DNA of 64,000 nucleotides. Origin: Stomorhina lunata. Its lineage: Eukaryota > Arthropoda > Insecta > Diptera > Rhiniidae. Numbering within the stretch: the stretch's first letter is position 1; each line of letters opens with the position of its first letter. The notes under the pieces are model-generated. The model saw nothing but the letters and a program-made list of their open reading frames with translations, did not search any database and was not told the origin of the DNA. This document shows positions 35,555 through 48,300 of this stretch, in pieces. The translations under genes were made by a program, and so were the position numbers. The stretch covers positions 133,541,806 through 133,605,805 of the forward strand of contig OW121741.1 of the NCBI GenBank assembly GCA_933228675.1, given 5' to 3'.

Positions 35555-35710
35555 ATTTATTCAAAAAGATAGTAAATAAAATACTTGAAGCAAATGCATC
35601 AAAATGGGGCCTCTCAATCCTAGCCTGAAGCGAAAGCACATTATACCTCTTAAAGTAAATGTGAACCTATTGCCAAAATATTTTTAGTATTTTTAGTACC
35701 TTAACTCTAA
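35555..35710. other. non-satellite insert inside array
   Basis: About 155 bp unlike the satellite (AAATGGGGCCTCTCAATCC, GCCTGAAGCGAAAGCACA) interrupts the array. I cannot identify it. No terminal repeats are obvious. Confidence 0.5.
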
Positions 35711-38110
35711 AACAGTATCACAGTGATCAATTTTCTATAGAATTTAAGTTCCGTGATATATTTTGTAAAAAAAAAAAAAATTTATAACAGAAGTAAATTA
35801 TCTTAAGAAATTTTATAATAGCTTTAATTTTTCTTTAAAAATTTTGTTAAGGTGAAACATTTTATAAAAATTTTCTATCACAGTAATAAATTTTGTAATG
35901 AAGTTTTGTCAAAGTGATAAATTTTCTTCTGAAATTTTATCTCAATGAAAAGTTTGACAAACTTTTCATTGAGATAAATGAAAAGTTTGACAAAATTTTA
36001 TCATAGGGATAAATTTTTTCAAATCGAAAAATGTGTAAGAGAAATTTTATCACAATGATAAATTTTTTACAAAAATTTTATCAAAGTGAAACATTTTTTA
36101 AAGAAATTTTTTTGAAAATGATAAACTTTTTGATAAATTTCGTATGGAAATTTTATCAGTGTGATTAATTTTGTAAAGAAATTCTATCACAGTGATAAAT
36201 TTTGTAAACAAATTTTATCTCAATGATACATTTTCTGAAGAAATTTTATCAAAGTGATAAATTTTCTAAAATAATTTTATCACAGTGATAAATTTTCTAA
36301 AAAAAATTTATCACGATAATAAATTTTCAAAAAAAAAATTTATCACAGTGATAAATTTAAAAAAAAAATTTATCACAATGATAAATTTTCAGAAAAAATT
36401 TGACTAAAGTGATAAAACTTCTAAAGAAATTTTAGCACAGTGATAAATTTTCTATTGAAATTAGAATATCATAGAATATCATAGTGACAAATTTTGTAAA
36501 GAAAAATTATAACTGTGATACATTTTCTAAAGAGATTTTATCAAGTAATACATTTAAAAAAAAAACTATCACAGCGATGAATTTTCTAAAGACGTTTTAT
36601 TACAGTTTTAAATTTTCTAAATAAATTATATCGCAGTGATAAATTTTCTAAAAAAATTTTATCACAGTGATAAATTTTCTAAAGAAATTTGATCACAGTA
36701 ATAAATTTTCTAAAGAAATTTGATCACAGTGATGAACTCATCTAAAGAAATTTTATTACAGTGATTAATTTTCTAAAGAAATTTTATCATAGTGACAAAT
36801 TTTGTAAATTATAACTGTGATATATTTTCTTAAGAGATTTTATCAAATAATACATTTTCAAAACAAATTATATTACAGTAATAAATTTTTCAAAGAAATT
36901 CAAAGAAAACTGTGAAATTTTTTGAGTTTTGATAAATTTTATCACAGTGATATATTTTTTAAAGAAATTTTGTCTTATTGATAAATTTTTAAAGAAATTT
37001 TATTAGTGCAATAAATTTTCTATAGAAATTTTATCAAAGTGATAAATTTTCTTAGGAAATTATATCACAGTAATAAATTTTCTTAAGAAATTATATCGCA
37101 GTGATAAATATTCCAAAGAAATTTTATCACAGTGACAAATTTTTGAAAGAAATTTTGTGAAATTTTTTTAATTTTGAAAAATTTTCTAAGGAAATTTTTT
37201 TTTTTATTTTTTTTTTAAAGAAATTTTATCACTGTTATAAATTTTCTAAAGAAATAATATCACAGTGATAAATTTTCTGAAAAAATTATATTGCAGTGAT
37301 AAATTTTTTAAAGAATTTCATCACAGTGATAAATTTTTGAAAGAAATTTTATCACAGTTTTAAATTTTCTAAAAAAATTTTTTTGAATTTTATTAAATTT
37401 TCTAAGGAAATTATAATATAATTTCTAAAGAAATTATATCACATAAATATTCTAAAGAATTATATCACAGTGATAAATTTTCTACAAAAATTTTATCATA
37501 AAATTCAATTTTGGAATAAATTTTATCACATTGATCAATTTTCTAAAAAAAATTATCACAGAGATAAGTTTTCCAACGAAGTTATAAATTTTCTAAAGAA
37601 ATTCTATCACAGTGATCAATTTTCTATAGAAATTTTATAACAGTGATAAATTTTCTAAAGCATTGTAAAATTTAAACGGCGTGACAAATCTTGTTAAGAA
37701 AATTTATCACAGTGATAATTTTTTTTTGAAGATATTGTAAAGAAATTAGGAATTTTCTTAATGAATTTTAACCAAGCTAGTTAAATTTTCGAAAAAAATT
37801 ATATTAACATAATAAATTTTCTAAAGAATTTCTATAAGAGTGATAACTTTTCTAAAGAAATTATATCACAGTGATAAATTTTCTAAAAAATAAAAATTTG
37901 AAATAGGAAAAAAAATTTATTATAGGAATTAATTTTAGAACATATTCTTTAACAAGTTTTCCAAAGAAGTTATAAATTTGTATAGAAGTTTTATAACAGT
38001 GATAAATTTCTATACAATTGTTTTCACAGTGATAAATTTTCTTAAAAAAATTTATGAAGATATTGTAAAGAAATTAGGAATTTTCTAATGAATTTTATCT
38101 TAGCGACAAA
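35711..38110 (+). repeat. 31-bp tandem array, CTAAAG/ATCACAGTGAT type
   Basis: Moderately to strongly decayed units, roughly 75 in number, with best-preserved runs at about 36240-36350 and 36630-36800. A perfect 43-bp palindrome lies at 35936-35978. Phrases around TGAAGATATTGTAAAGAAATTAGGAATTTTC occur at about 37729 and 38046, suggesting a duplication of about 317 bp. The array lies in opposite orientation to the one at 40110-42435. Confidence 0.92.
35936..35978. repeat. perfect 43-bp palindrome
   Basis: Arms of 21 bp (35936-35956 and 35958-35978) are exact reverse complements around one central A. The arm includes ATCTCAATGAAAAGTTTG. Satellite units do not normally read in both directions, so a template switch or local inversion made it. 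Confidence 0.92.
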
Positions 38111-39547
38111 TGAAGTCAAATTCGAGGCAGGAAGAACTTTTTACCCATTTAAATAAAATACCTGAATGATAGTTTACCTTCAGAACTTGTAAGATGAAGT
38201 CTCCAAGGGTTATAAATTTCGAAGATTCCAGGTAATGAAAACTTCAAGAAATAAAGGTTTCTTGAAGTTTTCAAGAAAAAACAATATTAAGTTTCTTTGA
38301 ATTTTTTGCAAAACTAGATTTTTTTGTAAAGATTGTTATTTATTTAGTATTCATAGACTTTAACTAATTTACCTCTATCTTTTGTAGTTTTCGATAAAAT
38401 CGCACTTTTATATATATTTTTTAAATGAATGGATTTTTTGAAAAAATTTTGAATTTTTTGATATATCTCTAGTACCTTAAAGAAAATCGCGCTTTTACGT
38501 TATTTTTACAAAAATTTTTAAAAATCGATTTTCATTTTGAATTTCGAAATTTTTTGTACATCAAATAATAGAGATTTTTTTTATTAAGTCAACAACAAAA
38601 TCATTTTTTATACCCTGTTTATGGTTTTATACAAAGATTTTCTTTCTATATTTAGAGTGTCGCTTTCTTATTCATACTCGTGTCTTGTATTTACACATTT
38701 GTCTCATAATAGCCGTCAAAATGACAAAAAAGTAACAAAAGAAAAATCAAATATATAGGGAATTCCTAACAAAATTTGCTAAAATTTCACTAAATCGCTG
38801 AATAACCTTCAAATTTAAAATGTTCAAGAATTCACACCCTCCAAAGTGGCTTTTATTAAATTCATACACGTTTCTTTAACACACACGTGTCAAAGGAAAT
38901 CAAGGACAGAGAAAATTTTCTTAAATAAATATTGCTCATAAAACCCGTAGTTTAAAAGACATTTTATTTAATATGGACCCACAGAAATATGATCGTATTT
39001 TGAAAAAGAAATGTAAATTTAATAAAAAAAAACTAATTTAATTCTTAACTATTCCACTTAATGTTTAAACTTCAAATGTAGCAAAGAGGAAATTTTTTCT
39101 CCAGAAATGCAAAAAAAAAAGAAAATTCTCGACTTTGATGTAGATGGAGACAATATTCATTTAAATAATAAGATACACAGAAGTGTGGTAATACAATCAT
39201 AATGTGACATACAATCTGCCACAATTTAAACACGACTACGATGATGATGATGATGATGTTGCTGGTAATGCTGATGCTGCTGATACTGTTGCTGTTGCTG
39301 CTCCTGCTTGCTGTCTTGTTGTTTTCAATAATCATTTATTCACAACTCCAACGATTCACTCTAGAATGTTAGAATTTAAGATTATAAAATGGCAATAAAT
39401 ACAAACCACATGAATGAAGAAACCGAAGAACATCCACGTAATATAAAGTGAAGGACACAAATACAGACACAAACACCAGCCACAGAAAGAGAAAAAGTTA
39501 TCATCGGTAATAGCGGCATTTGTTATTACAAGTATTGTGATACTTAC
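38111..39547. other. spacer between two inverted arrays
   Basis: AT-rich unique sequence. It contains a trinucleotide-rich tract at 39240-39312. Open frames crossing it on either strand (39072-39335, 39204-39398) derive from that low-complexity tract; the plus-strand frame begins with GTG rather than ATG and is not a eukaryotic start. No RNA gene is seen. Confidence 0.55.
39240..39312 (+). repeat. trinucleotide-rich tract (GAT)n / (GCT)n
   Basis: GATGATGATGATGATGATG is followed by GCT/GTT-rich triplets. It keeps phase for about 24 triplets. This is typical of fly non-coding microsatellites but also of Asp/Ala runs in proteins. Confidence 0.85.
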
Positions 39548-39649
39548 TCTAGATGACATTATATCCGATTTATTGGTTTTTGTTTTTATTCCGTTATTTC
39601 CACTTCCTGCCATTTCTAACGATTCTATTGCTGCTGCTGCCGATGTCAT
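39548..39649 (-). CDS. candidate first coding exon, hypothetical protein
   Basis: On the minus strand an ATG at 39649 opens a frame beginning MTSAAAAIESLEMAGSGNNG and running 34 codons to SSR. Immediately after AGA comes GTAAGT (complement of 39542-39547), a perfect match to the 5' splice-donor consensus, leaving phase 0. A second ATG at codon 13 has the better start context (GAAATGG). Codon choice (GCA, TCG, GAA, AAC) looks less like random AT-rich sequence than other frames here. The frame stays open past the donor to 39356, but that part is hydrophobic and Cys-rich and looks like intron. There is no recognised domain, no promoter seen and no acceptor partner. It may be chance. Confidence 0.25.
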
Positions 39650-40109
39650 TCATCTTAATGCAGACACACATATACTTTTACAAATCTATATCCATGTCCT
39701 TGATGCTTGAGAATGTATTAGTATTTATATTTTCTTCAATGAAATTTCCATAATAACAAATCGCTAAAAAAAAGAGGGATTCAAATATAATAAAACTTGT
39801 ACTCTATAGAAAATATATATTCTAGATTCTCTATTCATCCGACACTTTTGATCTGGCTCTTGTCTACTTGTATTTTATTTTTTCTTTTTTTTCTCCAGTA
39901 ATTTATTTTATTTTTTATTTTTGTAATTTATAATGTTGATGTTTTTGCTTGCAATGTTTGTTGGCCTACAAGAGTTTTCCTCATTCTACTAAGACGGGGG
40001 AAGACAGGGATAAACCGGAACGGGTATATCCTATGAGTAAGGCGTAGTAAGAACAATTTTTATTGAGTGTTTGGAAACTTTCAATTTATTGATAAATGAG
40101 TTTTTGATT
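39650..40109. other. spacer, no gene seen
   Basis: AT-rich sequence upstream (on the minus strand) of the candidate exon. No TATA-initiator arrangement or other element could be supported. A T-rich tract lies at about 39877-39925. Confidence 0.5.
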
Positions 40110-42435
40110 AAAATATTTTCTTGTGATAACATTTTTTTTTTTAATTTATCACTGTGATTAAATTTCTTTAGTAAATGTATCACTTTGAAAGAAATTCTTT
40201 ACAAAATTTAACACTGTAATAAAATTTTTTAAAAAATTTATCACTGTTAAAATAATTTTTTTTTTAGAAAATTTATCATTGTTATATAAATTTCTTTAGA
40301 AAATTTATCACTGTGATAAAATTTCTCTAGAAAATTTCTAACTGTGATAAATTTTCTTTAGAAAATTATTCACTAAGATAAAATTTGTTTAAAAAATTTC
40401 TTACTGTAATAAAATTTCTTTAAAAATTTCTCATTGTGATAAAATTTCTTTAGAAAATTTATCACTGTGACAAAATTTCTTTGGAAAATTTATCACTGTG
40501 ACAAAATTTCTTTGAAAAATTTATCACTGTTATAAAATTTCTTTAAAAAGTTATCACTGTGATTAAATTTCTTTAGAAAATTTATCACAGGGATAAAATT
40601 TCTAAAGAAATTTTATCATTGTGATCAAATTTCTTTAGAAAATTTATCACTGCGATAAAATGATAAAATTTCTTTAGAAAAATTTTCACTAGGACAAAAT
40701 TTCTTTAGGAAATGTATCACTGTGATAAATTTTCCTAAGGAAATTTATAACTGTGATAAAATTTCTTTAGAAAACTTATTACTGTGATAAAATTTCTTTA
40801 GACAATTTATCACTGTGATAAAAATTTCTTTAGAAAAATTTTCACTAGGACAAAATTTCTTTAGAAAATGTATCAATGCGATAAAATGATAAAATTTCTT
40901 AAGAAAAATTTTCACTAGGACAAAATTTCTTTAGGAAATGTATCACTGTGATAAAATTTCCTAAGGAAATTTATAACTGTGATAAATTTTTTTTAGAAAA
41001 TTTATACTTGTGATAAAATTTCTTTATAAAATCTATCACTGTGATGAAATTTCTCTGGAAAGTTTCTCACTGTGATAAAATTTCTTTATAAAATGTATCA
41101 CTGTGGTAATATTACTTTATAAAATTTATCACTCTGATAAAACTTTTTACTGTAATAAAATTTCTTAAGAAAATTTATCACTGTGATAAAATTTCTTTAG
41201 AAAATTTCTCACTGCGATAAAATTTCTTTTTAAAATTTATCACAGTGATAAAATCTCTTTAGGAAATTTATCACTGTAATAAAATTTCTTTAGAAAATTT
41301 ATCTTTGTTAAAAAACTTCTTTATAATGTTACTATAATGTTACTTTATAAAATTTATCACTCTGATAAAACTTCTTTTGAAAATTTATCACTGTGATAAA
41401 ATTTCTTTAGAAAATTTTTCACTGTAATGAAATTTCTTTAGAAAATTTATCACTGTGATACAATTTCTTTAGGAAATTTCTTACTAAGATAAAATTTATT
41501 AATATATTTATCATTGTATTTTCCAAAGAAAATTTATCACCTTGATAAAATTTCTTTGAAAAATTTATCACTGTTATAAAATTTCTTTAGAAAATTATTA
41601 CTGCGATAAAATTTATTTAATAAATTTATAACTGTGAGGAAATTTCTTTAGAAAATTTATTACTGTGATGAAATGTATCACTGTGATAAAATTTCTTTAG
41701 AAAATTTTACACTGTGATAAAATTTTTTTAGAAAATTATAAAACTTCTTTTGAAAATTTATCACTGTGATAAAATTTCTTTAGAAAATTTTTCACTGTAA
41801 TGAAATTTCTTTAGAAAATTTATCACTGTGATACAATTTCTTTAGAAAATTTCTTACTAAGATAAAATTTTTTAAAATATTTATCATTGTATTTTCCAAA
41901 GAAAATTTATCACCTTGATAAAATTTCTTTGAAAAATTTATCACTGTTATAAAATTTCTTTAGAAAATTATTACTGCGATAAAATTTATTTAGTAAATTT
42001 ATAACTGTGATGAAATTTCTTTAGAAAATTTATTACTGTGATGAAATGTATCACTGTGATAAAATTTCTTTAGAAAATTTTTCACTGTGATAAAATTTCT
42101 TTAGAAAATTTTACACTGTGATAAAATTTCTTTAGAAAATTTTACACTGTGATAAAATTTCTTTAGAAAATTTTTCACTGTGATAAAATTTTTTAAGAAA
42201 ATTTGTCACTGTGATGAAATCTCTTTAGAAAATTTATCACTGTTATAAGATTTCTTTAGAAAATTTATCACTGTGATAGAAGTTCTTTAGAAAATTTCTC
42301 ACTATGGTAAAACATCTTTACAGAATTTATCACTGTGATAAACTTTTTTTTTTAATTTCTTAAGAAAATTTATCATTTGTGAAATAAAAAAAGTGTGTCT
42401 CCGTAGTAAAATTTCTTTGAAAATTGTGATAAATT
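40110..42435 (-). repeat. 31-bp tandem array, ATCACTGTGAT/CTTTAG type, inverted
   Basis: Plus-strand units read GATAAAATTT, CTTTAGAAAA, TTTATCACTGT (31 bp), the reverse complement of the 26.6-38.1 kb family. About 75 units. A higher-order duplication is visible: CATTGTATTTTCCAAAG at 41512 and 41885 (373 bp, close to 12 units), with the same order of variant units on either side. Another phrase, GCGATAAAATGATAAAATTTC, recurs at 40652 and 40878 (226 bp). Confidence 0.95.
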
Positions 42436-42580
42436 TAATATAAAATGTTTGTACTGAAAAATTTTTTGCAAAATTTTTATAGTGAAAAACTTTATAAAAA
42501 AATTTTATAGTGAAAAATTTTATATAAAATTTTTATAATAAAAAATTTTATAAAAAATTTTTATACAAAAAGAAGAGTAT
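42436..42580 (+). repeat. 28-bp array, left part
   Basis: The change from the 31-bp ATCACTGTGAT family to a 28-bp GTGAAAAATTTTATA family happens within about 60 bp here, through units such as AATATAAAATGTTTGTACTG. Confidence 0.75.
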
Positions 42581-42590
42581 TTGCATTTGA

Positions 42591-42765
42591 TCCCAAACCT
42601 GTTACATTTATTTATTAATGTAACAGATCAATTTATTGATAAAAAGCCAAAAAATGTTTGCGGAGAAACCAAATTCCTCGACGCGTTTCGATGGTTGGTT
42701 CTTCAGGAGGATTATCCCCAATTTAGACAGATCGAAAACCTCGCATTATTACTATATTTACAAAC
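42591..42765. repeat. dispersed hairpin repeat, copy 2, with extension
   Basis: It shares the hairpin core and GCCAAAAAATGTTTGCGGAG with 18271-18372, then extends through CTCGACGCGTTTCGATGG and TTCTTCAGGAGG. On the minus strand the extension reads CCTGAAGAACC...ATCGAAACGCG. That recalls the CTGAAGA...CGAAACG motif that I associate with Penelope-like and related retroelements; this link is inference from memory. It sits inside the 28-bp array. The open frame at 42581-42808 that crosses it is not supported as a gene. Confidence 0.6.
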
Positions 42766-42769
42766 ACAA

Positions 42770-43765
42770 CTTTTTTATAGTGAAAAATTTTCTATAAAAT
42801 TTTTATAATGAAAAATTTTATCTAAAATTTTTATAGTGAAAAATTTTATCTACAATTTTTATATTAAAAAAATTTTATATGCAATTTTTATAATGAAAAA
42901 TTTTATATGCAATTTTTATAATGAAAAATTTTATATAAAATTTTTAAAGTGAAAAATTTTATATACAATTTTTATAGTGAAAAATTGTATATAAAATTTT
43001 TATAGTGAAAAATTTCATATAAAATTTTTATAGTGAAAAATTTTGTATAAAATTTTTATAGTGAAAAATTTTGTATAAAATTTTTATAGTGAAAAATTTT
43101 ATATAAAATTCTTACAGTGAAAAATGTTACATAAAATTTTTATAGTGAAAAATTTTATCTACAATTTTTATAGTAAAAAAATTTTATATGAAATTTTTAT
43201 AATGAAAAATTTTGTATAAAATTTTTATATTAAAAAATTTTATATAAAATTTTTATATTAAAAAATTTTATATAAAATTTTTGTAGTGAAAAATTTTATA
43301 TAAAATTTTTTTAGTGAAAAATTTGAAAAATTTTTTTAGTGAAAAATTTTATGTAAAACTTTTAAAGTAAAAAAATTTTTATGAAATTTTTGTAGTGAAA
43401 AATTTTTTATAAAATTTTTGTAGTGAAAAATTTTATATAAAAGTTTTGTAGTGAAAAATTGGATATAAAATTTTTGTAGTGAAAAATTTGATGTACAATT
43501 TTTGTAGTGAAAAATTTTATATAAAATTTTTATAGTAAAAAATTTTCTATAAAATTTTTATAGTAAAACATTTTAAATAAAATTTTTATAGTGAAAAATA
43601 TTAAATAAAATTTGTATTGTGAAAAATTTTATATAAAATTTTTATAATGAAAAATTTTATACGAAATTTTTACAGTGAAAAATTTTGTATAAAATTTTTA
43701 CAGTGAAAAATTTTATAAAAAATTGTAATAGTGAAAAATTGTATATAAAATTTCTATAGCAACAA
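42770..43765 (+). repeat. 28-bp tandem array, TAGTGAAAAATTTTATATAAAA type
   Basis: About 35 units of 28 bp (TAGTG at 43031 and 43059). Variants are GTATAAAA, ATATACAA and TTTGTAGTG (about 43285-43510). It has no CTATAG dyad and does not keep the 31-bp length. It ends at 43765 with CTATAGCAACAATTTTCC, a reappearance of CTATAG at the edge. Confidence 0.95.
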
Positions 43766-45379
43766 TTTTCCAACGTCTCTGTCTCTCAAAACAGGCACTA
43801 TTCGTTTGCTTCGTTTTTTTTTTCGAAAATGCTGCAGATGCTTGAGTTACTCCTTCTTATTTGCTACGATGGCATTATTATTAAAATAAATGTCAAATTA
43901 TTTTCATTTTTTTTGCTCTCTTCACTCTCTGCCACAAAGAATAAAATTGATGTCTTTCCCACTTTGACAAATGTCACTGACGCCAAGACACGAAGACATT
44001 TACTTTTTTCTTAACAGCCATTGAATTGCTCTACTTGCTCGTTTTTCGCTCAACTTTCAACTTTTGCTTGCAATTTTTCTGTTTTTGCTGCTTTTTTCGG
44101 TTTAAAACGGAAAAAATATTGAACACATCAAATAAATGACAGTTTGTGAACGTGCTGCAGTCTGTCGTCTATAAAGACTTGGCTTGTATTTTAGGCAAAT
44201 GTGGCTAAATGTCTAAATGTGTCAGTGTGTGTGTGTGTGTGCGAGCCTGTGTGAAAGTTAGAGTGTTTTGTGTGCGTTAAATGCTTTTTTCTCGTTTCTC
44301 TTTGTAGACTCTTCTAACTTTTTGGCACAATTTTCTATAAATGTGGCATTTGCTTGGAGCTTTTGTTGGTTTGATGTTTTTTGTTATTATTGCCTACAAA
44401 ATCTCACCGTCTCAATGGTAGATGTAAGTATGTGTGTGTGAGTCTGTCTATTTCCTTCTTGCTTGATGGTTCCATAAATATGTGTATGTGTATTTGCAAA
44501 TCGATCACAATATGTCAAATGGTTAAACGTGAAAATCTAAAAAATGAATATTTAATAAATGCATTTAGATTTTAATGGGCGGTTTTGTTGGCTAATGATA
44601 AATGCTAAGGCTTTTACATGGGAGTCTGTATTTTTCCAAGTCGACATCTTTCTTCGAAGTCTATTGGCACGCAATTTATGACAATGATTGAAAAACAATT
44701 TATATGAATGATTAGCTTTTAATATTCTCTGTTTGTTTGCGGTTCAATGAACAAAGTTCAAACTATTCGCTTTGGGAAATAGACAAAATAAGCTAAAAAA
44801 AAAGCATTCTTATAATTGGGTAATTTATTTAATTTATTAAAACGCTTCATCTTAACCAAATAGAAAATTTTAAATTTATTGCTTTTTTTTTAGATAGAAT
44901 ATAACAAAAAATATCAGAATAAATAGTTTTTTATTCCAGTCATAAATAAAATTAAAGTAATTTGATAAAATATAATGATGATAAAATACAGATTTATTAA
45001 GGTTGAGAATTGTCTGAGTATAATCGCTTTAAATTATTAAGTTATTTATATGGACCTAACATATAAAAATTTAAACATATATAGAATTTGAATTGACTAT
45101 TGGTTTTTAATTTGTTTGTACAAAGGGAAATTATTTATTGACTTTTTTTGTCTTTATTTGTTAATTGTTATTTTATATTAAAATTTCTAAATCATTTTTT
45201 ATGTTAGAAATTTTATATGATACTTGATTTTAATTGAAAACTCTATGCGTATGATTGATATCCTGATGTGGGTTGATTCAATAATAATCATACGCGTCGG
45301 TATTTAGATAAGAATTTTATCTATAACTTTTCAATAACAACAAAAAAATTAATGAAATTTAATTAAGCCAAGTTTTGTA
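43766..45379. other. spacer, no gene seen
   Basis: A relatively G+C-richer spacer with (GT)n at 44224-44242, GTATGTGTGTGTGAGTC at about 44428 and AT-rich sequence after 44800. Open frames at 43829-44014 and 44381-44575 lack domains. Confidence 0.6.
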
Positions 45380-48300
45380 TGAACATTTTCTAAAAAATAC
45401 ATTTTCTAAAAATTTCTTCACACAAAATTTTGGTTAAAGGATATACAATTTTCGATATAGTATAAAAATGTTTATAGAAAACTTTCGATAGAAAATTTTT
45501 GATATAAAAATATTATATAGAAAATTTTCAATGTAAAAATTTTATATAGGAAATTTTCGATGTAAAAATTTTCCATACAAAAATTTTGGGTATAATATTT
45601 TTTTATAGAAAATTTTCAATATGCAACTTTTTATAGAAAAATTAAGATTTAAAATGTTTGATATATAAAAAAATTTTTTTTGAAATAAAAATTTTGGATA
45701 CAAAAATTTTTTGAGAAAAATATTGATAGAAAATTTTTGACATAAAAAATTTTTATAGAAATTTTCGATGTAAAAATTTTTGATACAAATATTTTTGGTA
45801 TAATATCTTTTTATAGGAAATTAAAAAAATTAAAAATTTTCGAGATATAATATAAAACTTTTTTATAGAAAATTTTCAATATTAAATTTTTTTTTAGAAA
45901 AAATTTTTTAAAGAAAAATTTTTTAAAGAAAATTTAACATTTTTTTGTAGAAAATTTTTTATAAAAAATTTTCGATGATTTTTGGTATACAAATTTTGAT
46001 ATAAAATTTTTCTAAAAAAATTTTTGATGCCCAATTTTTACAATTTTTTGTAGAAAATTTTCAATATAGAATTTTTTAATGGAAAATTTTTCATGTAAAA
46101 TTTTTTTATAGAAAATTTTTGATATAAAAATTTTTATAGAAAATTTCTAATAAAAAATATTTTAAAGACAATTTTTGATTTATAAAATTTATTATAGAAA
46201 ATTTTTGATGTAAGATTTTTATAGAAAATTTTGTTGTCAAATTTTTTATAGAAAATTTTTGATATAAAAACTTTTAATTGAAAATTTTCGATACAAAATA
46301 TTTTTATAGAAAATTTTCGATATAAATTGTTTTTAAAAAAAGTTTTCGATATAACAAATTTTTGATAAAAAAATTTTTTTAGAAATTTTTTGGAATAACA
46401 TTTTTAATAGAAAATTTTCGAAATAAAATTTTTTTATAGAAAATTTTAGATATAAAATTTTTTTATAGAAAATTTTCTAAATCCAATTTTTTTTAGAAAA
46501 TTTTAAATTGAAATATATTTTTTTATAGAAAATTTTCGATATAAAAATTTTTAATTAAAAATTTTCGATATAAAATATTTTTATAGAAAATTTTCGATAT
46601 AAATTGTTTTTAAAGAAAGTTTTCGATATAACAAATTTTTGATAAAAAAATTTTTTGGAATAACATTTTTAATAGAAAATTTTCGAAATAAAATTTTTTT
46701 ATAGAAAATTTTAGATATAAAATTTTTTTATAGAAAATTTTCGATACAAAATAAAAATGTTTATAGAAAACTTTCGATAGAAAATTTTTGATATAAAAAT
46801 ATTATATAGAAAATTTTCAATGTAAAAATTTTATATAGGAAATTTTCGATGTAAAAATTTTCCATACAAAAATTTTGGGTATAATATTTTTTTATAGAAA
46901 ATTTTCAATATGCAACTTTTTATAGAAAAATTAAGATTTAAAATGTTTGATATATAAAAAAATTTTTTTTGAAATAAAAATTTTGGATACAAAAATTTTT
47001 TGAGAAAAATATTGATAGAAAATTTTTGACATAAAAAATTTTTATAGAAATTTTCGATGTAAAAATTTTTGATACAAATATTTTTGGTATAATATCTTTT
47101 TATAGGAAATTAAAAAAATTAAAAATTTTCGAGATATAATATAAAACTTTTTTATAGAAAATTTTCAATATTAAATTTTTTTTTAGAAAAAATTTTTTAA
47201 AGAAAAATTTTTTAAAGAAAATTTAACATTTTTTTGTAGAAAATTTTTTATAAAAAATTTTCGATGATTTTTGGTATACAAATTTTGATATAAAATTTTT
47301 CTAAAAAAATTTTTGATGCCCAATTTTTACAATTTTTTGTAGAAAATTTTCAATATAGAATTTTTTAATGGAAAATTTTTCATGTAAAATTTTTTTATAG
47401 AAAATTTTTGATATAAAAATTTTTATAGAAAATTTCTAATAAAAAATATTTTAAAGACAATTTTTGATTTATAAAATTTATTATAGAAAATTTTTGATGT
47501 AAGATTTTTATAGAAAATTTTGTTGTCAAATTTTTTATAGAAAATTTTTGATATAAAAACTTTTAATTGAAAATTTTTGATACAAAATATTTTTATAGAA
47601 AATTTTCGATATAAATTGTTTTTAAAAAAAGTTTTCGATATAACAAATTTTTGATAAAAAAATTTTTTTAGAAATTTTTTGGAATAACATTTTTAATAGA
47701 AAATTTTCGAAATAAAATTTTTTTATAGAAAATTTTAGATATAAAATTTTTTTATAGAAAATTTTCTAAATCCAATTTTTTTTAGAAAATTTTAAATTGA
47801 AATATATTTTTTTATAGAAAATTTTCGATATAAAAATTTTTAATTAAAAATTTTCGATATAAAATATTTTTATAGAAAATTTTCGATATAAATTGTTTTT
47901 AAAGAAAGTTTTCGATATAACAAATTTTTGATAAAAAAATTTTTTGGAATAACATTTTTAATAGAAAATTTTCGAAATAAAATTTTTTTATAGAAAATTT
48001 TAGATATAAAATTTTTTTATAGAAAATTTTCGATACAAAATTTTTTTATAGAAAATTTTCGATATAAAAGTTTTTTGATAGAAAAATTTTAATTTAAAAT
48101 TTTTCTAAAAAAATTTTTTATTTTCGATACAAAATTTGTTATAGAAAATTTTTCATATAAAATTTTTTATAGACAATTTTCGATATAAAATTTTTTATAG
48201 AAAATTTTTAATATAAATTTTTTTTTTTTATAGAAAATTTCGAATATAGAATTTTTTTATGGAACATTTTTGGTTTCAAATTTGTTTATAAAAAATTTTC

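Noticed and set aside
39204..39398. Asp-run and Ala-rich plus-strand frame
   Set aside because: The first codon is GTG, the composition comes from the GAT/GCT microsatellite, and no acceptor site or conserved block supports it.
42581..42808. 75-codon plus-strand frame sharing a 15-residue block with a frame at 18215-18409
   Set aside because: The shared block is explained by the nucleotide-level hairpin repeat. The frames diverge at its edges and end in satellite.
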